Shown here piece by piece: positions 44,301 through 56,300 of a stretch of DNA of 64,000 bases. The stretch is from assembly GCA_963978905.1 (NCBI GenBank), contig OZ022259.1:54640727-54704726 (forward strand), given 5' to 3'. The notes under the pieces are model-generated. The model was given only the letters and a program-made list of their open reading frames with translations. It did no database searches and was not told where the DNA came from. The position numbers and the translations under genes are program-made. The first letter of the stretch is position 1, and each line of letters starts with the position of its first letter. The stretch is from Trichostrongylus colubriformis (Eukaryota; Nematoda; Chromadorea; Rhabditida; Trichostrongylidae).

Positions 44301-47300
44301 AATGATTTGACCCTTTTATGGGAGGGACCGAAATGAAGTGGCCCCAAACCATCAGTCAATTGAACGATCCATATCGAACCGATCCATCATCGAATAGTGG
44401 CCATCAGCTCCCCCTCCACATAATTCAAAGTCCGACAGCACATTTCGTGGAATTGGTTACAGTGCGGGGGAACGCGCATGATGATTTATTTTATATTTAG
44501 ACAGTGAAATACAAATTATTAATGTCACCAAACCAAACGACAAGTTGGATCGATAACTGATTTGTCCGATTTTACTCGTCTGCCTAACAAAGGTAATCCA
44601 TTGTCCGTTGTCAGCAACAGCCAGCGCCGCTGCCGGCCGCACACATACACGCATACGTCTCACAAAGCGCTAATTTAGTATTCATGTCGAGCTGCCGCCT
44701 AGTGCGACGACGAGACGCCACGACCACGACCACAGCCGACGGGGACGGCATAAACCACAACGGCCCCGCGATCAATATGCTGAAGTGACACATTCGTAAG
44801 AGACAGCCATGGAGGGATAATGCTGATGAAAAGCATAACCTTAATGAGTTGCAGCGGAAATGAACAGCTCGCCGTTTCATTTCCCACTCACTCACCGCAC
44901 TTGGGAAATCATCGATCGCCCGTGCTTACAAGACTCTTGAGGGATTCCGCTCTTTTCATCTCCAAGAGGAAAGGCAATTGCCTTCAGTGACCAGTCAATG
45001 GCAAGTGCGATCCTACACACCGTGCACCGACAAGGCTTGTCAGCCGGAAACCAACGAAAGCTACAAATACATATTACGATGGTTCATGAATCCTGGCCCA
45101 CTTAAAACTTTTTTCTCTGGATTTTTCTGGGGCTTAGGCCTTCTGGGGCAGAGGCGCTGAGGTCCAGCCAAGCAAATGGCTCACAAGGGAAGGATGGTAA
45201 GTCGAAGTGGCCGTTTGAAATAGGGTTTATACCAATGATAGGGCTCGGGATGCCATTCACCAATCTGCATTCCATATCTGCTATGCGTCTCTGGGAGCAG
45301 AGTTACAAGCGTTGAAAGAGAAGCAACTCAGCACATATGCGATAGGCAAGTGGAACGGATGTGTGCTTCGATAACTAAGCGGTTATGTGCTAGGACACAA
45401 GTTCGAGGGGTCACGGGCTCGGAGCCTTGCTGCATGTGCCTTTTTGCATTTTTCCCAAATTACTTCCCGAACGTTACAAACAAGGAATTACGTGCTCTGA
45501 GAGTTTGATCTCCCTACGAAAGAGCATTTCTGAGGAAGTGAATCCATTTTCGCTGTTTTATCATGTACATTTCCGTTGCTAGTTGGTGCTCGCGTTGTTC
45601 ACAAGGACCGAAGACCTTCAACAAGTGCGCTAGCACAACCTTGGAGCAAACATTTCTCACAACCAGCACTTTATAGATGACAAGTTCTGCCAAATTGCCA
45701 CTTGAATGTAAGGCAGGCTGTGTTGAAGAATACTCGGCAGTTGTACAGACGTTCATCTGGGTTTCCATTAAACCTTGTAATTATTCGGAAGACACAAATT
45801 TGACTAGTGTCGGTGTACCATGTCCACTTCTAGATTAATTCATGCACTGACTGTGAAAAACATTTTTCTGAATGCAATAAACGAAGAAGTGGAAGTGTAC
45901 ATGATGAAGCGAAAATGGAATCATTTCCTCAGAAATGCTCTTTCGTAGTAAGATCAAGCTCCTGGAGCATGTAATTCCTTGGACCTGTATGCGTGCAGAA
46001 CCATTCCCTTCGATTGAGTATATTCCATGTACCAAAACGTTATTACAGCGCCAACGTTTCGACGCTCTCATAAAAAAAGTTTTAAGAACGTCTCTATGGA
46101 GTGAACCACATCTTTGCAAGACAAAAAGGACTTCAAAAAATTGAAGGCGCCGGGAGGGGTAAGGAGAAAGTGAGAGCTAGGACTATGTATTCTCTAAAAA
46201 AACACTTCAGGAGAGCGGATGTGTAGCGAAACTCACATTGAAAAAGTGCGGCTTGGGGTCTTATCACGACCCTGCAACTGTCCTGCTGCAGTATATCAGG
46301 CAGGCGAACTGCCGGCGAGGGCGGAACAACGTTTATGGCCAGCAAATTTAGCCTCCAACACATCTGCAATCTACCCTCGTAACGCAGAGGCGGGCGAGAG
46401 ATGAGGGGTAGGTCAACTTTCCCTTTCTCGGTCTTTTATCGTTCTATTTCGTTCTTTCTCTACTTTACACAGCACACCTACTTTCACATTCCACGATCTA
46501 ACGGTTTCTCCTACCAGTCCTACCTCCTATCAGTGTCTTTGAAGTGAAGCCCGAGGAGACAAAGTGTACAGCTCGCCACTGAACGAACGCTTTCAACTTC
46601 CTAACAAAAAGGTTCTGTCATGGGACAGATTCCTTGCGACCGAGGTTTCCCCCTTGTCGAACCACGTGTTGCTGGTGACCGCCACATCTTGCAGGCCCGA
46701 AGAGCTCCGGTCGATACTTCAGGGTGCAGTGCACAGCGAAACACGTCCGAGAAGATCATCAATGAAATAACAGGTTTCTCATTTCATGCTTCTTTTCACT
46801 TTACACTACATGACACCCCTGCTTCCACTTCTGACGAGGGATCAAATTAACGCACCAGTAACGTTTGAGGATAAAAATTAGACACAAGTTCCATTCAGTC
46901 GAACTGAGAAGGAACAAGAAATAGTGCAGTGTAGGGTCCCTCTCTGAAAAGAATAATGGCACAGAAAGAGAACATTTTAAAGCTTTTCTGATCGGAAAAA
47001 ATATGCGTAGGTTAACGCAGGCATACTAACTACCCAACATATTACAAGTTATGGGCATGGTATGAAGTGCCGCCACTACGACCGTTGCACGGTTGCGCGC
47101 TTGGCAGTCGCATAATGAGCATAAGCTTTTTCTTCCAAGCCGCCTGCCGTTAAATTATACTTCCAGTCATTTTTTTACACCATTAACATAGAATCGAGTC
47201 AGTTTGCTTCCCATTTTGGCTGGAACACCATATAACTACGAGATTCAGCCGAATAAAAAACCAACCCACCTTATGTAAGAATGCAGCTCCAGTCAGTATA

Positions 47301-50300
47301 ATACTCAATTGACAAGTATGGTTACTATTGTAGTACATCTCTTCACCATAGCGGGCATGGTATCGAGCTGGAAATCCAACGATCCGATGACGATTCTCTC
47401 TCCACACCCTTAAAGCCGTCTTATTTACAGGACAATGCCAAAACGTTGCCTCTCGAGTTCAAGACTTCAACTCGGACATTACATTTTCTCGGCATCACAA
47501 ATTTGTTAGATAACAGGACTGGTAATGAAGAAGTAGTAACGAAGATCACTAGAACATCGTGTACTTTGTGCTTACATCTATTAGTGGAAACTCATTTCCG
47601 ATTACTAAATGAGTGATCCGCGTGTTCAACATATAACTGGACCTGTCACCTGAATTTTTTTAACCCCCTGGAGTTGGCACCTACGATTTCCTCTCCAAGA
47701 GAATTCACAAAGCTACAGAGACATCAGAAATACTAACCTGAAGGCGAAGATTATTTCATGTTGCTTCAAATCGATATCATCGTCAAGAGAAAGAATCGCC
47801 TCTGTTCGTATACGATCCCAAGGTACAAAACGATTGTTGAGGCTGTTCTTCGAGACTCTTATAAATCTGAAAGAGTTTGTTTGAGAAATACTCACGAGTT
47901 CGAAAACAAACTTTGGAGCGTATGCAGTGTCGCGCCGTGCGATTTTCGATTTTGTTCCCCATCCCGTTTATAGTCAAAATACTGCACGCGTTGCGTACGC
48001 GACGCCGCCTCGGCTCCAACTGCTTTATACCCGCTTCAACAACAAGAAAACAACGCAAAAGGGACTTAAACAAGAAAATGAACACCGAAAACCCCGAACA
48101 CCCACATCCAAAAATATTTTTACGATTTCAAGCACTCGTATATATCCATCACTGCAAATTTCCCAACAGTCTACAGTACACAAACATCTTTACGACACAC
48201 AAGGGGCATGCCCTAATAATGCCAGGTAAACGGCTATAAACATCTTATGTGGCCATTGATTTGCACATAAACTCACTCTACAGGTACATGTAATCGTGGC
48301 CATGCTCCTAAAGGCTCTCGATCGACATTGTTCCAAATGACGATAACTTTGTTCAGATAAGGGATACGATGAAGCCGTTCGAGTGAAGCCGCCAACACAG
48401 CATCTCGATTATAAGTGAGCAGAACCACTTGAAAAATTAATTTAGCTTCAAAAATATGTGGTCAAAATAGTGTCATTCACCTGTGAACTGTTCCCGTGCT
48501 CGATTACCTCCTAGGGCTTTGCTGAATTCTACACCGGACCCTGGCTCTATAGGACGAAATCCTAAAAGAAAGACGAGCATACAACAGCCTATGAAATCGG
48601 ATGAAGGAGTCATGATACAGCGATCAGCTTCACCACGGGAAACCCTCAAAGCAGCAGCGGGTGGAAATAGAGAAGAGAAACATTGCGAGCAGATGTGCAC
48701 CTGAGATCTCTAGAGACGGGTATGGCACAATTCGTCGAGTGCTCTAGCTTCCTAAGAAGGTTTTCCACTGGGCGGTAAAAATCCATTGGTTGAACTGCGT
48801 ACCACTGCCAATTATAGGGTCCGCCAATAAGCGTGCTCTATCTTTGACTGCTCATGGCGGCCACGTTGTTTGTGGTAGAGTTGTCAAACCTAGTTGTTAT
48901 TATTCAGTGTATCTTCACAAATTACCATGAACCAATTCAGCCGCGAACAACGTGTGCAAATCATTAAAACTTATTACGAAAATCATTCATCGGTTTGAGC
49001 AACGTTCCCCGCGCTCAATACAGATCCATGATAACGACCTTTTTCTAGCATGAAATCGACAATATGGATGTCGAGGATATGTGGTTTCAGCAGGACGACG
49101 CTACGAGGCACACAGAGCGCGCCACAACGGATCTTCTGCACGAGCGCTTCGGAGGAAAGGTTATCTCGCGTGGAGGCGACATCAACTGGTCACCGAGATC
49201 GTGCGATTTAACCCACTAGACTATTTCCTGGGGGGTTTTCTTAACTCGCAGGTCTACGCAAACAAACCACAAAACACTGATGACCTCAAAGTCAACACAC
49301 GCCACGCCATCGACGAAATACAGCCCGATTTGTGCGCCAGAGTCATTGAAAATTGGACTTCTCGTATGCGCGCCACCAAGCGAAGCCGAGGTGGCCATTT
49401 GAACTATCTTATTTTCCATACATAATGCCTTCGAATACTCTTTCAAACAAAAAATAAAATTCATTTATATCTCTCACACAACTTGCTTTATTTCATTTTG
49501 AAGATCGAGCGCGCTTATTGGCAGACCCTATACCAAAGAACAACGATCGATACATCGGTGATGTAGCGCATAGGGAGGCCCTCTGCGAGAATCATCAGGG
49601 AGATAAAAGGGTCACACTTTTCAGTGTGAGACTATTTATTTTATGTTTTTCTTCTTTGTTACTTTACTGGACGACTATTTTCATTTTCTTGGACGACCAT
49701 TCGTCGCTCCTACTACAGTCCATTTCGCAGCGCTTGATTGGGCGTCGTCAGCGGACGTTGGTGAGTGACGAGAGTGAGAGGGTGTGGCGGGATGAGAGAG
49801 TTTGATGCACTCTCACCCAATGGAGAACACAAAAAGGATTAAATTACATGGTTGATAGAAAAATTTTTGTGTGGCTACGTCGTAGGCAACGCCTAACAAG
49901 CGCTCCAAAATGAACTGACTTTCGGTGTTTTCAAATCCTTTACCACAAGAGCGCACTCCAAAACAGAAAATGTTACAGATTCATCACCGCAAACAAAGCA
50001 CAAAATATGACAAAGCCGTACCAACGTTGGAATCCGAATAGAATTCCGACTCTGTTGGTGGATCTGCTGAATGTACCAGAAATTCAGGTGCTTTACCGGA
50101 TACTCCAAACTTGTTCCAAGCTTGGTACGAATACTAAAACTCCATCTGTTCAGTGCTGTGGAATTCATTAACGTTTAACTTGCTTTCTCACCATGTGAAA
50201 CGAAGAAAAATTATGAAGATAAGTGGGGGAGTCGACAGCAGCTTCTAGAGGACCTGGAAAGGTTGCTGCATCAGGTGACACCAAAAATGAAGTGAAAAAC

Positions 50301-53300
50301 ACCTTGTCGTATCTCGAGTGCTCATAAATAGAACAAATCTTGATGAAAGTACCGAGATATTCGTCGTCAAAAGGTTGAACGTTGATCGGTGTCAAAATTG
50401 GTGCTATGAACGAGTCATTGAACAGAGGACGCGCCTAAAATGTTGAACGGTATAGGTACAAAGTAGAAGTTCCATAAGGATTTTGTTTAGAATCGTGAGC
50501 GTATTTGAATAGTTATTCGTCCTACAGGACCAGAACTGAAGAAATAATCTCGAGATGCCACTATTGCACTCCTTGTTCAGAGCTGAATTTTTCTTCTCCA
50601 TATTGAGTCCGACATGGGAGAATCGATTAGTGTTTTCAACCCCAGTCAAATGTGCTACTATCCTAAGACGGGTTGTGCATGTAGTAATGCGTCCTCCTAG
50701 CACAACTAAGCATTGCTCTTCAAAGGAAAAGATACTCCTTCCAATTCGAGATCAGTGAAATGGAACTCTAGCGAACTCTAGCGAACATAGCCCGTCAGTA
50801 AAGCATGCAAATGCGAAAACCTGTTACTAGTGGGATGAGAACGTGAAAGAAGCTGTGAATAACTTACCGTGACAACACTTTCAGCAGATGATGGGAGCCC
50901 CAGCTTCTCTCGTAAAGATGCCAACAAGGTTTTGACAACTACTGCAAAAGAAAATAATAAAACTCCTAAATGTTTCTAAAGGATAAAATGGCAAGACTAG
51001 AACCTTCTTAGTCAATCTAATCCTGTTATTCTACTGCATATAATTCGTTTAGTATGTCCGTGCGTGTGTGTGCCGTCCGTTTGTTACGAAATTCATATCT
51101 TCGTCGCAGGAAAGCTCGGACGCTGAATTTTACACGTGGTATAGAGGCTAAGGGAACCCTAGCGGTGTGGAGCGAAGGGTGATAGCAGCTGATAAGAACT
51201 GATAAAGAGCCTCGAAAGGCAAACGTCGCCTAATCCGTTCGCCTTTCAGGGTGATCCTAGAGCGCTGACACTCATAGGTGTTTGGCACGGTGGGACGGGA
51301 ACATCAATGGTGGGTGCTCCGAACTGATAACGGATAGATTCGATAAAGAACGTGAGAAGGCAAATGTCACCAAGGCTGGTTCGCTTTTCCGGTTGACAGT
51401 GGACTGTTCACGTTTGCAGGTATTATATGGCACGGAGACCTCGATGGCAGCTAATAAAAACCAATAGCAGCTTACAGTGATAAGAGCCGTGAGAAAGTGA
51501 ATGGGGAAAAATAAAAATACGGAATACGGAAACCATAAGCGAAACGGTGAACTAAGATAGACACTTGCCTCTCGTATCACCTAAATAGCGCTCGAAGAAA
51601 AAACGTCCCATTCGACGCATTTCCAAAACCTCAGCCAGTTCAAATGATCGGACAATGAAATGAATTTCAGGAAAACGGCTCATAGCTACGCGTACGGAGG
51701 CAAGGTTCCAATCAATACTTTCTAAATGATTTCAAGTAGAACGACCGTTGGAAAAACAACTTTAAAAATATTTCGGAAAAATTGAAAGCAGGTATAGAAC
51801 AAGAAGATCGTAATTAACCTTGGAAAGGCAAGCGAACGGTCATGGAAAGCACAACAGGAATACACCCATTCCGCAATGATTCCCAGAAATGACGAGTAAA
51901 CTCAGACGAACTAAAGAGTACACAGAAAGAGGAATCACGCATATGTTGCTCTAAAAAGGCACCATTCATGTCCACGAGAAAACGAAGGAAAAAAATAAGC
52001 GACTCACCCCTCTGGGAGAGACATGCGACTCTATCTGAATGACTAGAACAATTCAAGATTATCATTTTATCACCCGCAGATAATGCTGAATTATTCAGGA
52101 GTGAGAGATCATCAGAAATAAGCTGGTGAGATGCATCAACTTCTTTGTTAAACGCAATGAATATTAGCTGCTGAAAAAGGGCATGACAGAGTACTGATCG
52201 AACTTTCCAGTAGGATACATACAAAACTCAGCGAAGCGATCTCACGACTATGAATTATGTTTGACTTCACAATGGAATAGGGTCGTAGCAACTACTTTGT
52301 TGTATGATCGCACCACATAGTTGGAACCGTAACAATATCATCTTTAAAAAAAAGGTAAAAACTAGAAAAATACTGCATGAGTGGCATGAAATTTACTTGG
52401 GACCGCAAAGTATCACTCAATTTCAATGCTAATTGTAAGACACTCCTAGACACCCGCTTTTCTATTAGGTTGTTGCAAAATTAATTTCGGTTTCAAGGTA
52501 TGTATAAATAAGTAGATTTTTTACGCTGAACTATTCCATCCCAAGGAACGCCAGGCATACCATTTGGTGGGTTTTTTCTGCTCTTTCAGAAACTTTTATG
52601 AATGTCGCTCCAAGTTTTCCAGCCGGCCTTTTCCAGGGCTGCGTATAATCATGAACCGACGCGACTATCGAGTCATCATGCTTTATGAGTTTAAATTGGA
52701 ACACTCCGCAGCGGAGGCAGCTCGTAATCTCAGCAGTGTTTTTGGGACGAATTGTCCTTGCGAACGAACAGTGGAGCTCTAGTTTAAAAAATTTGCTTCT
52801 GGCGATTTTGATCTCGAAGAGAAGTCGGGTCGCGGCCGCAGGTCATCGCTTAATGATCAAGATTTAAGGAGAGCCGTCGAAGCAAATCCGGAGACGAATA
52901 CTCGTACGTTAGCAGAAGACCTAGGCGTACATTACTCTACAAAGGCCAGACATTTGCTGACAATCGGGAAGGTGAAGAAGATGTCGAAGTGGATGCCTCA
53001 TGACCTGACCGATGAGCAGCGTCTGGCACGTTTCGACACCTGCTCTAATCTCCTAGTTCGCCATAAAAATGAGCCATTTGTAAACCGTATTACAACTGTA
53101 GATGAAAAATGGGTTCTTTATGATAACAGGAAGCGGGGATTAGTCTGGGTAGATAAGGATGCTCCTCCAAAAACTTTTCCTAAACCCGACCTTCACCCTA
53201 AAAAGGTTATGATTACTGTGTGGTGGTGTTGTAAAGGTGTAATCCATCACAGTTTCTTGCAACCTGGTCAGCCAGTCACAGCAGAGTCTTACTGTTGTGA

Positions 53301-56300
53301 TCTGGAGCAAATGTATAGAAAGTTGCAAATTGTGGCCGGCGGTGGTGAATAGAGGAGGGCCGATCCTGTTGCAGGACAACGCAAGGCCACACACCTCACA
53401 AATCACTCGGCAAAAATTGACCCACTTGGGTATAGAAGTTCTCCCTCACCCAGCATATTCTCCCGACCTTTCTCCAACAGACTATCACTTTTTTTCGAGC
53501 CCTCAATTCTCATCTGCGTCAGAAACAATTTACTAATTTAGACGATGTTGAATGTGCCTTCCTTGACTTCGTTGATTCTCGTGATAGTAGTTTTTATAGT
53601 GAAGGCTTAGATTTATTGCCTGTTCGTTGGCATAAGTGTGTAGATTCTGATGGTTTTTACTTCGAATAATAAACTTGTGCTTAAGCTGAGTTATAGTAGT
53701 TTGAAGTATGCGGTCCATTTCCGAAGTTAATTTTGCAACAACCTAATAACAAGATGAAATATAGAAAAGCAAAGGTTCAAGAGGAATAAAACTGCTAAAA
53801 GAAAAACGACAAAAGTGAAACATGATCCAAAAAATCGAAAAGCCCACCAACCTTTCGTGAAAAAGGTAATATCGGCCTTAGCTGCATCCATGAGGATGTA
53901 TTATAACTAGGAACTTCAAGAAATACATTGTAGTCAAGAGACCTGAACAATAACTGACATAGAACCTAGTCATCATTTTCCAGTCATCATTGTGAATTCT
54001 ACGCGCCAGCCAATATGGAGTGCTCTTCAGGACAGAATACTCAAAAGTGTTTTTAATTTCATTTTCCCACAGTTCAATTAAGCACCAGTACCATAGTTTC
54101 GGAAAGTCACGAACTAGTACTGAAGAGCAACTTGAATTTCAACGGGAACAAGTTGACTTGTGTAATACCCGAGTGAGTTGCATTAGAGGTGAATTGGTTT
54201 GATGTTTCGGCTCAACCTACGAAGTCGAGAGGTAGACAATACTATACTAAAGTCCTGGCTAAGAGATCACTGGCTGCCACCTATTACCTCACCTTCGCTA
54301 GTGACTTGACTAGAGTTCGGATGATTCTGATATCCTACATTCGTATGAGCCCTAACTTCCATATGCTACATTCGGTGGCACTACCAACGTTCATATTAGG
54401 AGGTCTAGGTGCTTGCATAGAGCAACACGTCCACATGATCATACATAGCGCAGCGCAAAAACAAATGAGTAAAATGAGGAGTCTCACAAACCATAAAATA
54501 AACAAAAAATAGAAAAGTAATACCTTCCGTAAGGCGGCTCCGATTGTTGCACCATTATGAACGAATGGTTACTAGGATAAAACGATTTTCCAGTGTTAAT
54601 AATTACATGGTTACGACCTCCGCGGCGATAATCTATGGAAGAAATGTCGATTCCTTCAGTGGTTAGAATTACCTGAAAGCCGCCCAGCAGATTTTCCACA
54701 GATCATTTGCATAGAAAGCTTAGCACCAGACTCACATTTCAAACTCGACAGATAAGTAAACGTACCAATAGACAAGCTAAATTCGGATTCGCCACAATAT
54801 TTCCTTGTAAAACGAGCTGCATTCGCAATTCTTCTAATTGAGCATTTGGTTTAGATAGCGGGTATATATACAAAGGCATAAATGAGGATATAGAGCAGCG
54901 ACTGAAATATTCAAACAGGACAGTTAAAAATGCATATTTTGGAGAAATAGGGGGACCTCACCTATAATCAATTGCACTTTCCCAGGTTATTGGCGAGGAA
55001 GATAAGTGAGTTGCTTGGAAAGCGTTATAGCTCTTAGCGACGCTTGGATAAAGAGGGCGATGTGGCAGAAAGATTCGCACATTACGACGATCCTGGAGTT
55101 CCTTCAAAGTGCGTCTGGCACTTTCGATCTCATCTAGCACAGTGTTGAGTTCTAATTCTGAAAACCTCAACTATTAGGTTGTCCCAAAAGTTTTGTAGGT
55201 TTTTTTTTTCGATCATCACTTTTTATTATTTTTCCTTCCAACAAACAATAATTAGGCAACAACGTATTGAACATTGTTATCGACAACACTCTGCCACCTC
55301 ATAGATAGATCGTTGATTCCCTTCCCCGGACTGTGGGTTCTGAGAGTGGAAGAAGTCAGCGATCAAGTCAATCAAGCAACTCATGATAACGAATTTTCTC
55401 TTGGCCAGGAAGGATTCAAGAGTAGGTAAGGTAATAGTCGGAAGGGGCAATGTTTGAAGAGTATGGCCGGTGGGGCAGCACAACCCAGCCGAGCTCCTGT
55501 AGTTAAGCCTGCGTACTTTTTGCGAAATGAGAGCGGGCGTCGTCATGAAGGAGGGTGATCCCTTGAACCGCCTAGACTTGCTTCGAAGTAAACAAGAATC
55601 ATTGATTTTTTTTTTGAAAAATCCTACAAGATTTTTGGGATAACCTAATATATCGGTTACTTTCAAGAACGAGAGAGCTAGAAAGCAAAAGAACAGCCTA
55701 ATTTGAAAAATACAAAGAGGTCAACGAGAGAATGCCTGATCCCAGCGGCTATCTAATATGGTAAGTATACCACTGTTTATGTAAACGAAATAGAACTCTC
55801 ACAGCCCCACTCTGGGAATCTTTTAGCAGATGTAGGAAACGATTTTTGTGTAGGAAAAAACAAACAAAACACATTCATGGGCATACAATAGGTGGTGCAA
55901 ACCTTATGCACCCTGAATCATCGTCAAATTGTTTCATGACAACCCATTTAGCATAATCTCTAATCGCTCGAGAGCAGGGTGCCACTAGACATGCTTTTAA
56001 AATCTTTCAAAATCACGAAATGATCACGAAATGATTTGGTGAAATGCGCGATAGTCAAAACAGCGTGATTGGTTCACAATAGAAAAAAAAACAAAAAAGC
56101 AGGTTGGTTATTCACATAGAGAATAAGCACCCACTCCCACAAGATTTGAAACCTTTCTGGGTTCCTTATAAGACACGGCAGTCAATAAATAGAGCATGGG
56201 CACTCACGTTTCTCAGGAATCTTCTTACTGAGCTCCTCAAAAACCATAGTCACCTCTTTGAGTTTGGCTGATGAATCGATCAACTCGCTACGAACACTTT

